Below are positions 11,484 to 22,028 of a stretch of DNA of 57,576 nt, one piece after another (positions within the stretch are counted from its first letter, which is position 1; the number at the start of each line of letters is the position of its first letter). A program made the position numbers and the translations under genes. The DNA is taken from positions 116,030 through 173,605 of the forward strand of contig BFEA01000297.1 of NCBI GenBank assembly GCA_003427395.1, written 5' to 3'. The notes under the pieces were generated by a model. The model was not told the DNA's origin, made no database searches, and was given only the letters and a program-made list of their open reading frames with translations. Source of the DNA: Chara braunii (lineage: Eukaryota; Streptophyta; Charophyceae; Charales; Characeae).

Positions 11484-13170
11484 GCCAAACAGTTGGCGGT
11501 GAGAGGGCTTCAGTGCTAAAAGCATTCTTAGAGGACCTTGCGGTTGTGTTCAGAACATATTGGCGTAGCACTAGATGCTCACCAAGAGGTTCTGGATGTC
11601 GGTTATATCGACACATCATAAGATGCCTTACAAGCAAGCAACGGCTGCTTGCAGGACCTTCTACCCGGTATGGATCTTTGAGAGCAGAATTTCACACTCC
11701 ACCGTGAGATCCACATCGGATAGATGGACCTGCCATCCTACCGCTGTTAGCTATAGTCATCTTGAGGGAGTCGATGAGGTGAGGACCCGACAAAGAAAAC
11801 TCTTAGGGGACTATGCTGCCGTGTTTTTGGAACTTATCGACGTAGCACTAGATGTTCACCAAACAGTTCCGGATGTCGGTTATATCGATAAATCATAAGA
11901 TGCCTTACAAGCGCGCAGCGGTTGCTTGCAGGACCTTCTACCCGGTGTGGATCTTTGAGAGTAGAGTTTCGCACTCCACCGTGAGATCCACATCGGATAG
12001 GTGGACCAACCATCCTACCGCTGTCAGCTTTAGGCATCTTGAGGGAGTCGACGAGGTGCGGACCCGGCAAAGAATATTGTTAGGGGACTTTGCTACCGTG
12101 TTTGGAACATATTGGCGTAGCACTAGATGCTCACTAAGCAGTTCTGGATGTCGGTTATATCGACACATCATAAGACGCCTTACAAGCAAGCAGTTGCTGC
12201 TTGCAGGACCTTCTACCCGGTGTGGATTTTGAGGGCAGAGTTTCGCTCTCCACCGTGAGATCCACATCGGATAGGCGGACCTGCCATCCTACCGCTGTTG
12301 GCTGTAGTTCTCTTGAGGGTCGATGAGGCGAAGACCCGGCAAAGAACACTCTTAGGGGACTTTGCTGCCGTGTTTGGAACTTATTGGCGTAGCACTAGAT
12401 GCTCACCAAGCAGTTCTGGATGTCAGTTATATCGACACATCATATGATGCCTTACAAGCAAACTGTGGTCGGATCCTGTCCCCCATCCCCGACGCGGATC
12501 TATGAGAGCAGATTTGACGCAATCCACCGTTAGATCCACATCGGAGAGGCGGAGCGGTCGTCCTACCGCTGTTTAGTGTAGTCATCATGTGGGAGTCGAC
12601 ATCGCAAGAACCCGACTATGTTCCAATTGGGACGTGCTCTTGTTTCGTGATGTGCAGGTGCTTACCGGCGGTGCGTTCGATCCCCTCCTAGACGTAAAGC
12701 AAAGTGTGAGGGAATTGCTCGGGGCTCACACCAGAAGTGCGATTGAACTCGCACTTAAATGGAGAAAAAGTTGCGCAGTCCATCAGCGCGAGGATTTAAT
12801 ATGGACATTGGCTTGTCATTTGTATATTCTAGGTTGAAAACGCCACCAAATCTTTCTGTGTAGAAGATTCATATCCATTCATACAAGTATCTCTTGTCAT
12901 CGCAAACATCGAGATGAAAACATCTCAAGTCAAATTGCAAAGCACACAACGACATCGCCAACATCGAGGTGAAAACATCTCAAGTGGCCTAGTATGTTTT
13001 TCCAAAGGTGAAGTCTCACAACACACGAACAGTTTCCAGAAACCATTCAATGCAAAAAATTCATTCAATGGCAAATTGCAAAGCACACAGAGACATTTCA
13101 AAAAATCATTGAACGCAAAATAACATACAATCCCACATTGCAAAGTGCACGAAGGCTTTCCAAAAATCAC
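11484..13170. repeat. Left inverted arm of the nested element
   Basis: This arm matches 34400-35835 in reverse complement in several blocks: tandem units at 11484-12470, a nearly identical block at about 12548-12680 (right arm 35158-35295), and the AAGATTCATATCCATTC region near 12863 plus the block to 13170 (right arm 34400-34960). It contains about 3.6 tandem units of 272-277 bp that begin near CTTAGGGGAC. The left end is lost in the gap. Confidence 0.85.
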
Positions 13171-14225
13171 AAAGCACATGGAGCCAAAGTGCGAATATGT
13201 TCGCATTTCTCATATGGAACCAACAGTTCAATCACAAATGTACGGCATCCAAAGTGCGAATATGTTCGCATTTCTCATACGGAAACAACAGTCAGCATTC
13301 CGTGGAGAGCACGAGATGTATTCCGGGGACAAGAAAATTGGTAATCATGTAGTGCACCGCTGAATCCGTAAAACAATTCCAAACACACATACATTCTGGC
13401 GACAATTGGTTTCCGAATGGAGAACAAGTTCGGAACCGTCATAAGGAACCAACAGACAACATTCAATGGAGACAAGAAGAGGGGGTGAATCGTAAAACGG
13501 GGCGGCACACGCAGAACAAGGGCGAGCCAAAACATATGAAAGCTGGGTGGTCGGGGTGGCGCGGGGGAGAGGGGCTTTCACACCACAAAGTCTCGCGAAC
13601 GAAAGAGATGAGCACGAAACAATTTGGGGACCAAGAATAAATCGTCCATATCTTTCCGTACCAGTATGAGTGCAAAATATTTACAAGAGGACGAAGACGT
13701 CCCATGAGTAACAAAGCAGCACAACCTCGAAACGAACAAATGCAGCACGGCGCGGCAAACGCAGCACGGTGCTGCCGCGGTCTGAAAGCCGGGATTTTCA
13801 CATCCCATATCTAAGCGTCTACTTAAAAGATACTGCAACATGTGGCTGAGATATTTACATCGGCATCTAAGATTGTACTTCACGTAAGCGTCCGATGCAA
13901 CCCTCTAGCTGATGTTGCACGGCAAGCAATGAGAACAACCCGAAAACAAACAAAGGCAGCATGGCGCTGCCAAAAGGCGTACGAGTAAAGATGACAGGTT
14001 CCTCGAAATGAAGAACCCTTAAAAAAATTCCTACTGCATGAGGTTGGGATATTCACATCGACACCTAAGCGTTTACTTGACCAAAACGTCTACTGCAATC
14101 CGGTACCTCATTAAAACAACAGCACACCTGGAATCGGCCGACTGGTAGATCAAGTGGGAATAAATTCGCACTTCTCCTTATGGCATTTCAAAAAAAAAAC
14201 TACGCGTATTTTAACAACAGTGGTA
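13171..14225. other. Region without recognised gene
   Basis: Two direct copies of a block carrying GTGCGAATATGTTCGCA lie at 13189 and 13254. A further palindrome (GGGAATAAATTCGCAC) lies at about 14155-14170. Blocks around 13790-13880 and 14040-14100 share wording such as ATATTTACATCGGCA and ATATTCACATCGACA, suggesting an old duplication. No coding stretch is convincing. Confidence 0.5.
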
Positions 14226-15374
14226 TCATTCAGCGCCTCGGAGTATGTCCACTGCAATCCTCAGCCGGATGTTTGGAATGTCGCTTTGGGGTATAAGAAA
14301 TGGTGGCGGACAGCCGCGTGCAAGAAATGAAGCGAAGGTGAGCATGAAAACACCGCAGCTCGACCCGCCCGATTGTTGAGGGACACCACGAACAACCACC
14401 TTGGGCTCCTGGAGATCCACTTTCGTTTTTGGACCGTAATGACAAGCTGCTACGTCACGGAGGTATTGCGTGAAGTTCGCAATCACATCAGAAGAAAAAC
14501 CGCCATCGTCTTGTTCGAGGGAGTCGTAGTACTCCAGCCGTTGTTCTCGGAGACACAATAGGGTCCAATGCACTCCATGTTTATGAACAGGAATCAAGAC
14601 CATCTCGTACGAGAAAATATCCATATCTTTTGTCCATCTCGCAACCCTATCATGTCGATAGCCGCCACGGACGAGCTTGATAAAGAAAAAGGGACTGAAA
14701 ATGTAAAGAGATGGACACCCAGGCAACGCAGCGTTGGCAAGCAAGGCCAAGTACGACTCCACCACCTCGTCGGAAAGCCATTCTCCCTGAATAAGAGTTT
14801 GAAGACTTTTTCTGCTCAACGGAATTGAACTGACCCGTTTGCAAACCGAGGACACCACCTCGTGGCCGTTGCTGAAATCTCCACAGACGTTCCGCAATAT
14901 TCTCAAGTCCGTAGCGCTAAGCTCCTCGGTAGGCAACGGAACGCAAAAACATGATGTGGCCCTAGCTGCACAAACACCCACGAACAAGTGTGAGGAGTGA
15001 TCAAAATTACCGGGCCGAAATGGCTAAGAACCGTCTGCCGTTTTCCCAGAAAAGTTGTATCCCCGACTGTTGAATGTGTCCTTGGCGATGTACTTAGGAC
15101 ACGGGTCTTTCAAGACTCCCCGTTTGGCATCGTCATCAGACCCATCAGACAAAGCAGTAACGCTTTCAATAGACGCAGCCAAATGTTTCCGCAAACCTTC
15201 CTCCTTATCTATTCCACAAGCCTTTAGAACCTTGACAACTCTCTGGGAAAGGCGAGGCATCTGGACCCTTTTAAACAACCCTATAGTTGACGACTTCTTC
15301 GGTAAAGCGGCCAATGACCTCCCTGAAAGACATTTCTCGCGCACGGCTTTTAAAGGCTTCATGGGCAGGGACAT
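14226..15374 (-). pseudogene. Ulp1-type SUMO-protease-like cysteine peptidase (C48)
   Basis: The final 253 residues (from 14987) carry a complete Ulp1/SENP signature: WLSDEVVESYL near residue 70, HWTLLCL with the catalytic His at about 140, YYDSL with Asp at about 155, and QQSGGSSCGVFML with Gln 205 and Cys 211. This family removes SUMO-like modifiers or processes polyproteins, and Ulp1-like peptidases are frequent cargo of plant and other eukaryotic transposons. The frame continues upstream without a shift to an ATG at 15374 and beyond, broken only by a TAG at 15024-15026. All four catalytic residues survive, so a shorter product starting below the stop could still be active. The 15375-15514 region may contain an intron; a GTAAG donor-like site ends the upstream ORF near 15526. 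Confidence 0.88.
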
Positions 15375-15514
15375 TGACAACCTCACACTTGTAAAACATA
15401 GAAAACAACCCACAACCCACAAGCTATTTTTTAACAAGTGGTAATAGGTACATGAGCCCATCACATCAATTTGGACGAACACAGAGCTGGCTAGTGACAG
15501 ATATGCGAGTGCTC

Positions 15515-16798
15515 CTATTCATAAATCTTACCGTGTTCTGGAGCCCTTTCAGGGAACTCGCCCTCCTGTCGCGCCACTGCGCCAACATCCACGGAGGATT
15601 CGAGGTTCTGCACCTCGTCCACGACTGTGTCGCTAACCAGCTCGGTGGCAGCTGAGTCGCTTGGCAAGTCGATGGGTTCATGAAGTGCCATTTCCCGACC
15701 GGTACTGAGGACAGATGCTCGATCACCCTGTTCTGCACCGCAACGGGTGGACGGAGAATCATGATCTTTCCGCTCTGGATCCATCTTGATGCTGACGACC
15801 ACCTTACCGCCTTCCACGGACAATTCGAGGTTCTGCACCTCGGCCACGCCTGAATCGCTAACCAGCTCGGTGGCACCCGAGTCGTCACCCAACTCTATGG
15901 CTTTATGAAGCACCGTTCCCCGAGCGGTGCTTAGGACAGACGCTCGACCACCCTGTTCTTCACCGCAACAGGTGGGCGAAGAATCACCATATTTCCGCTG
16001 CGGATCCGTCTGGATGTCGACCGTCACCTCGACGCCTTCCACCACGGGTTCTCCGCCTTTCTCATCGCCATGAGCCCGAGCTTCCACCGCGGGTTCTTCT
16101 TCGTCTTCATCGTCACCAAGAATGGGAGGTTGCACGAACGTCGACTGACCTCCCTTAACGACACCCTCTCGCGTTGTGGCCACAGCCGACCGACTATGCA
16201 GAACCTCTTCGGACGTCCCGATCACCAGTGCTCGAGTCTCCTCCCCTTGCTGTACAGCATGCGTTTCCCCCGGAGCTCCTGCACTCTCTCTGTCAATGTC
16301 CACAAAGGCGCCCTCCGAAGCATGACGTTCACACTCGCTACCCACGGTCTCCAACACTTTGCGAGACTGCCAGCGTTGAGTCTCCTCCTCCCGATGTACA
16401 GCACGCGTTCCCGGAGAGCGCTCCTCTTCCCGAGGAGTATGACGTTCGTACTCGCCACCCCCGGTCTCCAACACTCCTGCACCGGGCCCCTCCAGCACGT
16501 TGCGGGACCGCCAGTCTCGAGTCTCAACACATGAGAACGGAGGCGAGCAGGGTAACCCTGTGTCCAACTGAAGATGTGGGGGGCAGGACGTCACATTTTC
16601 TTGGCCCCGCGGAACTGTTGCGTGAGGACCACTTATGGCGGAGGGCGACGTCAACAAATCCGAATGTATTCGGAGTTTGTGGAGGTCGCCCGAGCCGAGG
16701 GAACCAAAGGTCGCACCTTCGCTCCTTCGCAATGCAGGCATCCCGCCCTCCAGGCAAAACGAAGACGCGCCCTCTTTCAGGAGCAAGGTGTTGAGCAC
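15515..16798 (-). CDS. Acidic, internally repetitive protein upstream of Ulp1-like gene
   Basis: An open frame of 427 codons with no recognised domain; the first codon is not ATG, so the true start or an upstream exon is unknown. It is rich in Glu, Gly, Ser and Arg. Two tandem units of about 75 residues lie near 255-330 and 330-405 and share EQG, RASVLST, ATELVSD and EVQNLE. An earlier looser repeat contains E-x-ERH and REEET. The ORF ends near a GTAAG donor-like site, so it could be a 5' exon of the Ulp1-like gene, but I could not find a frame-compatible intron of normal length. It may be the N-terminal extension of the peptidase, as low-complexity leaders are common there, or an independent cargo gene. 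Confidence 0.5.
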   Translation of the reverse strand: MLNTLLLKEGASSFCLEGGMPALRRSEGATFGSLGSGDLHKLRIHSDLLTSPSAISGPHATVPRGQENVTSCPPHLQLDTGLPCSPPFSCVETRDWRSRNVLEGPGAGVLETGGGEYERHTPREEERSPGTRAVHREEETQRWQSRKVLETVGSECERHASEGAFVDIDRESAGAPGETHAVQQGEETRALVIGTSEEVLHSRSAVATTREGVVKGGQSTFVQPPILGDDEDEEEPAVEARAHGDEKGGEPVVEGVEVTVDIQTDPQRKYGDSSPTCCGEEQGGRASVLSTARGTVLHKAIELGDDSGATELVSDSGVAEVQNLELSVEGGKVVVSIKMDPERKDHDSPSTRCGAEQGDRASVLSTGREMALHEPIDLPSDSAATELVSDTVVDEVQNLESSVDVGAVARQEGEFPERAPEHGKIYE

Positions 16799-17493
16799 AT
16801 GACACCTCTGCTACGCACGGCGGGATGGACTCTCCTCGGCAACGGAAACAAAGTCCTCGCAGACAAGTGCGAATCTACTCGCACTTGATCAGACCTCAGG
16901 GTGGCGTCGTCTCGCATGTCCGAATCTCGACTCCCTACATAGTGGGGGTCAGTTTCCATATATTGGGGACTCCTGGACGTTCTGCGCTTTCCGCCCGACC
17001 CCTTCCCGCCCGACCCCTTCTCGCCCGACCCCTTCCCGCCCGACCCCTTTCCGCCCGAGTCCTTTCCGCCTGACCCCTTTCTGCCGGACGCCTTCTTTAC
17101 CGACGATGTCTCGCCCGTCCCCTTTCCAGCAAACTGTGAGCCGTCTCCTCCACCACCTCCGCCGTCTCCTTCGTCTCCTCCTCCACCCCCTCCCGGATGC
17201 TGACCGCCCGACGGAGGTTGCGACATGCACCAGTCAATGCCACGAGACGGTGCCATTTCGAGTATGTAGAAAGGCGCTCGAAACTCCAACATGTTGTTGG
17301 CGTACAACGCATTTAGCTTTTGTTCTGCATACGCAGCGATGTCCGGATCGTTCCTCTCGGGGTTCATAAGACTCAAATGCTCCACCAGAGCATGTCTCGC
17401 CGTTCTCTTAAATGCACCCGCTCCCAGTCTCTTCAGTCCACTCCACTTGCCATCGGCCTCCTTCATTGCCATGACCCACATTCCATTCTTCAC
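16777..17493 (-). CDS. Gly/Lys-rich protein, probable C-terminal part of the ParB/methyltransferase-like gene
   Basis: An open frame of 238 codons. The first 110 residues look globular (HALVEHLSLMNPERNDPDIAAYAEQ, quoted in part), then a glycine run and six to seven repeats of KGSGGKGS type at about residues 135-170. Upstream of its first Met-like codon the same frame continues with aromatic residues (YFFGKHHRF, VWGYNVVWHP) after one TAA, suggesting the coding frame shifts into this one from the neighbouring segment at about 17560. It therefore probably belongs to the larger gene to its right rather than being a separate protein. The function of the lysine-glycine tail is unknown; nucleic-acid binding is a guess. 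Confidence 0.45.
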   Translation of the reverse strand: MKNGMWVMAMKEADGKWSGLKRLGAGAFKRTARHALVEHLSLMNPERNDPDIAAYAEQKLNALYANNMLEFRAPFYILEMAPSRGIDWCMSQPPSGGQHPGGGGGGDEGDGGGGGGDGSQFAGKGTGETSSVKKASGRKGSGGKDSGGKGSGGKGSGEKGSGGKGSGGKRRTSRSPQYMETDPHYVGSRDSDMRDDATLRSDQVRVDSHLSARTLFPLPRRVHPAVRSRGVMCSTPCS

Positions 17494-18686
17494 AGGAGGT
17501 TAGAATATCCTTGGGTGCCAGACGACGTTGTATCCCCAGACATCCTCCGCCGTGAACCGGTGATGCTTGCCGAAGAAGTAGAGTCTGTCATTCTGCTGGT
17601 GTCGTGGTCCTCAGGGAGCCTGTCACAAGGTTCGTGATCATAGTCTCTCTCTTCGTCCCCGTCATCAAACGATTGGTCGTCGACTGGTTCGCCCCGCAAC
17701 ACACGCTTCAAACCGGCAGGGGACATGCTATATCTCCGAGGGTCACCTTCCTCTTCATCACCAACCTGTCTAACCACCCGAGGAAGTGGCATGGACTCGA
17801 AATCGAAGGTTTCGGAGTCGCTCAACTCCTCCATGTCTTCAGCGTCGAAAGGGTTCTCCTCGTCAAACTGTGACCTGTAGTTTTCGAGGGTGAGCGGTTC
17901 GGCCAGCGTGAAGTAAACGTGTTCCAGCCTTCTCAGGAAATGCGAGATAGACTCTCTGGGTGCATCGTGGTACCCATTGAGCACACCGAACACCAGGTTT
18001 CTCCGTCGACTGTATTCGAGGTCGGTCGGACCAGGCGGTCTGGGTTGGAAAACGAAGTCCCAAACCTACGTCCTTTTGTTCCCCGGCAATTTCCAATACA
18101 TGTTACGTTTGGGAGCCCAGTTTCGTTCGTCGGTGGTCCGAACAAACTCGCAAGCATTGCGAGTGTCTGCAACGCGTGTCTTTACGAACTCGTGAAGGTA
18201 ATCGATCATCTTCGCCTCCTTCTCCAACGCGACGACGTTCCAACCGGTGCGCAAGAGTTCCCACATGACAGACGCATGCGCCTTCCCAAGGAAGAAAACA
18301 GTTTGCCCCGCTTTGCAAAAGTTTTCGAGTAGACCAAGTAGACGGGACGGGTTCCGTTCCATATCCCCGTAAGCAGTTCCTTGAAAACTTGTCACGCCGC
18401 CGTCCTCCCACATGCTACGAGTGAACCTTTCCTCTTCCGCGACGTCGAAACACGCCACAGCCTGTCCTGACGGGTCCGACGAACAGACAACTTTCGAGTG
18501 TGCCGCCACCGTGTGTTTGACCGGACTTGGACCATGAGCACAGGAGGCCTTTGTCGGGCTACTGCCCGGGTAGACTGCGAATGTGTTGTCTTCCAACTTC
18601 TCGCCATTAAAAATCACGTAGAGGCGGTCACACTCCTCACGTGATGGACACTAAGCCTGCTTTTGTGCATGGCGCACCCACTTGCC
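17490..18686 (-). pseudogene. Methyltransferase-like segment of a ParB-like gene
   Basis: This frame continues the 18751-20745 gene after a local frameshift. It contains GQTVFFLGKAHA followed about 15 residues later by NVVALE, which resembles the SAM-binding motif I and following acidic strand of permuted (beta-type) DNA methyltransferases; the preceding segment's CDPTLL could be the degenerate motif IV. An in-frame TAG at 18066-18068 separates it from an acidic continuation (17993-17490) containing EENPFDAEDMEEL. The glycine pattern of the SAM site is not canonical, so this may be a divergent or dead enzyme, or a different Rossmann-like fold. Function is inferred from motif order only. Confidence 0.45.
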
Positions 18687-18740
18687 TGTCCTGACGTGAT
18701 GGACACTAAGCCTGTCCTGACGTGATGGACACTAAGCCTG
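18639..18740. repeat. Short triplication that breaks the frame
   Basis: ACGTGATGGACACTAAGCCT occurs at 18639, 18694 and 18720. The last two form a 26-bp tandem duplication. The insertion lies between the two halves of the ParB-like/methyltransferase-like gene and accounts for the change of reading frame there. Confidence 0.85.
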
Positions 18741-18750
18741 GCCATGCCTT

Positions 18751-20745
18751 TCAAGAAACTGAGCTCCCATCGAGAGGGGAAAAAAACCACAAGTGCCAGT
18801 GCGTTGGCGAAAGTGTTTGGAGAACGCCCTGCAAGTTGGCGAAATCGTCTTCTCGCCTTTCTGTGAGTAGTGTGGGATCACACAAGTCGAGTACGTGGAG
18901 GTTGCACACGTAATATCGCACAACCTCACGGATCGCAATGACATGACCGTAAGCTTGGGAAGGCGGGAAAGCGAAAGGAATAAGGCTGGTCACCCGGTTG
19001 AGGTCGGGCCATTTGATGTGCCTCACATCCCCGCTGACCCTGATCGTGTCTCGAACTTCTTCTTCCGTCCGTCGCAAGATGGAACAGACAGACTTTTCGA
19101 AAGATTTAGGGAACCTGTCGTCCTCGTATAATTTCTTCGCGTCGTCGAGGGACTCCTTCTCGTGCGGAAGAGTACGTTTGCAAGTGTTCACGTACTCCAC
19201 CGCGTCCTGGAAATGCTTTCGCATTTCGACCCACACCTGTTTCGTGAGGCCCTGCGGCCCGAACTCCTCCAGAAGCCGCCCCTCGATCCGGAAAAAGGGC
19301 CCGTAGCGCCAAACACGTTCGTGTTCCTCCGTTTGAAGGAACAAGATGTAGTGAAACATATGGAGCATCACACGGTCCACTTTCGTCGTCGCGACCATGT
19401 CTTTAATTCCAGGTTTATGCTGACGCTTCAGATGCCCGCCCGCGGATTGCACGAACACTCCCCTTAGTGTGAGAATGTCGTCGAGGATCGACAGTTTCTC
19501 AACATCGGTCATGTCGGCGAGACACTGCCAACAGAACATGTCTAGCTCCTTCACGACCACGAAAAACTTGTCGTCCGCTTGCGTTTTCTTTTTGGTCGGA
19601 GGCGGCGGGACCCGGACCAGCCACCCCATCTTCGTTTCACCAGCCGCCCCTTTCAAGCCAATTTCTGGAATTGCTTGCAGACCCGGAGATTTGTCTCGCA
19701 TGTATTTGCCCGGCCTCGACAATGGCGTCTTGCCGTCGCCGCCCAACAACTTTCCCTCCGCCCATTTCACGTAGAACCCCATGGCTTTGCGGAAGACTTC
19801 ATCACCGGCCGTCACGAGCGGCATCCACTGCCTCAATGCATTGCCCACAGCAGTGACATACTCCTCGTTGGCGAGGGACAAATCCTTTTTTGCCAACGAC
19901 CAGTGAGCTTCGTTTGGACTCTTTCCCAAAAGCAGCTTTTGGAATTTGAAGAACTCTCGTTTTTCGGCGTCCTTGCCGGAAGGGTTCCCTTGAATGGCCA
20001 CCGGCCTTCCTTCATTCTCCCACGCCTCCCGCATGTCCAAGAACGTGGCCTTCTACGATCGCTGCTTAGACATCTTGTGTCTCGTGTTCTCGTTGAGACT
20101 GACCTGCCTATACCCCGCAAAATCTCGGTCGGAGAACCACACAACTCTCGCCGGCCACAAGTGCATCTTCCGCAAATCGAATATTGGCTCACCCTCCAAC
20201 TCCTTCACAGCAGCCACGGTGTGTTGTCCGTTAACAGGGTAATAGTAGTACTTGTCCTTGTCCTCTGGCTTGAAGACATCTTTGTGAACCCTGTCAGCTT
20301 TGTCCGACCTATGCATCACCGGCTTGTAAATGGGTGCCAAAACCAAAGGGTTTTTCGTCCAGATCTTCCCCTTTTTCTCGCGGAATTGACTCAGCATCAC
20401 ATCCTTGATGTCGTCCACAGTTTCGCGACTAAGACTGTGGTGGTTGTAATATCTTTCCCAAGGCGGGATGTCGCAGACCTTCCTGGGGTCAATGAGCAGT
20501 TAGACGGCGAGCTCCTTCTCCATGATTTCACCGCCATCGTTCCGCTCGTATCCGAGCCAGAACGCTGTCGCTTCGTCGCACTCCTCACCGACAGGCCCTT
20601 CGCCACCGCTTGCCGCCTCAGCAGTCTTCCGCCTTCGAGGTGTCTTCTCTGCATCGCCTTCTTCAGCTGCCACTTTCCGTTTCGATTTCCCCGAAGGTTC
20701 TCTCGTGGCCGCAGTGCCTGGATTAGTCGAACCTCCTCAAACCAT
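18751..20745 (-). pseudogene. ParB/Srx-like domain protein, front part
   Basis: The frame runs from an ATG at 20745 with stops at 20737-20739, 20500-20502, 20053-20055 and 18751-18753 but no visible shift. After a basic leader (SGKSKRK) comes YYYYPVNGQHTVAAVKELEG, resembling the GxxR/GQH strand-helix of the ParB/sulfiredoxin-like fold, preceded by NPLVLAPI. A long helical region of about 400 residues follows with no recognised family. ParB-like domains fused to DNA methyltransferases are known in bacterial prophages; the same order here (ParB-like, then methyltransferase-like) suggests a comparable fusion, which is inference. The stops can be explained by C-to-T or G-to-A changes in Arg, Gln or Trp codons. 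It runs divergently from the ORFs at 21307. Confidence 0.5.
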
Positions 20746-21306
20746 GGCTCGTCCTTCGCGGATGGTCAAACCGTCGGGCCTTCTCTCTTTCTTATTTGCC
20801 GTCTCACCTTCTTCCTTCGACGGCCTATTTCCCGAGGCATGTTCTCAGACGTCACCTCCATCCCCGCCCATCACCTCCTCCGATTTTCCTCTCATCCTCT
20901 TCATGCAGAGGGTTCCCTCCGCCACCTCCTCTCGCACCATCCTCTGTCGCTCGCGCTTCTTCTCCTCTCCGAAGGAGTTGGCTCCCTGCCAGAGCTTTCG
21001 CGGACAGCGCCCATCCCTTCAGCCTCATTCCCTCTGACGTCTTGCCCCGATCTGCTGGATTCTCTTCTCGTCTCATCTCGAAGCGAATACGTGTCGCCAC
21101 CACAGTGGACCTTGAGGAGTTTCGGAGTACCGACCCGCTGAGTCCTTGTACCCTGAGAATGCAAGTCCGACGTGTTCCCAGGAGCATCCGGGCTGACCTG
21201 CGTCCAAGTTAGTTCGCACTTCGCTTCTGTAGTGGTCTGGGGTTGGGCGTGTTAGTCATCCGAGTTGGTACGAGGTTGGGCATATTAGTCAACGGGTGGG
21301 AGTACA
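20746..21306. other. Divergent intergenic region
   Basis: This stretch separates the leftward ParB-like gene from the rightward ORF at 21307 and would hold both promoters. A half-palindrome (TTAGTTCGCACTT) lies at about 21208. Several long open frames cross it on the plus strand but they are antisense shadows of the basic ParB-like leader and upstream sequence. No clear TATA box was identified. Confidence 0.45.
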
Positions 21307-21666
21307 ATGGCGTCCACAAAGAACACATCCACAAGCACTGGACCATCTGCCCCCGGGGAGGGACGACCTCTTCAGCAATCTACTCCTCAGTATATGCACG
21401 CAATGGGAGCACAATGTTTTTTAAACTTCGTTGTTCAGGGGGACCTTTTTGGGCCAGCTGTTTTCATACGACCCACTTGCGTTCCCGACGCTAGGGGAGC
21501 GGTCAACGTTCTTCCTCTCGGTACCATCGTCTCGTGCGCCAAGACTCCTGAAGGTTTGCTCAAGTTGCAAACTAACGGTTTGTACGACAAGTGCAGACTG
21601 CCTCTCAGAGGTGTTAAGGGTGTGCTGGTGACCATCAAGAGTTTCGCGGGTACGGCTCGAACATGA
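21307..21666 (+). CDS. Small unknown ORF, front half
   Basis: ATG start, 119 codons. The protein begins Thr/Ser-rich (ASTKNTSTST) and continues with a more ordered stretch containing CFLNFVVQGDLFGPAVFI and GVKGVLVTIKSF. No family is recognised. Its stop overlaps the ATG of the next ORF by four bases (ATGA), and the second frame continues with similarly ordered residues, so the two may be one gene split by a frameshift. Confidence 0.4.
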   Translation: MASTKNTSTSTGPSAPGEGRPLQQSTPQYMHAMGAQCFLNFVVQGDLFGPAVFIRPTCVPDARGAVNVLPLGTIVSCAKTPEGLLKLQTNGLYDKCRLPLRGVKGVLVTIKSFAGTART

Positions 21667-22028
21667 CGTTGTGCTCTCACTTCAAAGGCCTTTACGATGG
21701 CAGCAGCAAGCGTCTTCCATCGCTAGAGCAATATCTCGATCTCGCGATGATGGTGCCGAAAGAACGTCCGGTTCTTCCACGAGATCATGTTTTTAGGCTT
21801 CTGCCACCCCACGAGGGGTCGTCCGACTTGGCTCAAGAAACTCCAGGGACGGCAGTGGGGCGCGGGAGTGCGATTCACGACGCTGGGGGTCGGGTCAAGG
21901 GGCTCGCGCGCAGCGTTCGCAACGAAATGGAGGACGAAAATGACGTAAGAGATGGGTGTTCGAAATGCACACGAAGTCACAACAATCGGGTGAAGGATAG
22001 GAAAGACAACAGTCCTCAGGCAGAGTGA
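21663..22028 (+). CDS. Small unknown ORF, possible second half
   Basis: ATG start, 121 codons, in a different frame from the ORF it overlaps. It begins MTLCSHFKGLYDG and contains VLPRDHVFRLLPPHEGS, followed by a charged tail. It could be the continuation of the preceding ORF after a single-base indel, or an overlapping gene. No family is recognised and no paralog is seen in the window. Confidence 0.35.
   Translation: MTLCSHFKGLYDGSSKRLPSLEQYLDLAMMVPKERPVLPRDHVFRLLPPHEGSSDLAQETPGTAVGRGSAIHDAGGRVKGLARSVRNEMEDENDVRDGCSKCTRSHNNRVKDRKDNSPQAE

Noticed and set aside
11044-11707. Long open frames across the first gap
   Set aside because: They consist mostly of N; the real sequence on either side is tandem repeat.
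15486-15526. Intron joining 15515-16798 to the Ulp1-like frame
   Set aside because: The only frame-compatible donor-acceptor pair gives 41 bases, too short for a usual intron; kept only as a possibility.
19579-21141. 520-codon plus-strand open frame
   Set aside because: It is antisense to the ParB-like gene, whose residues and motif order are more protein-like; GC-rich coding sequence often leaves an open antisense frame.
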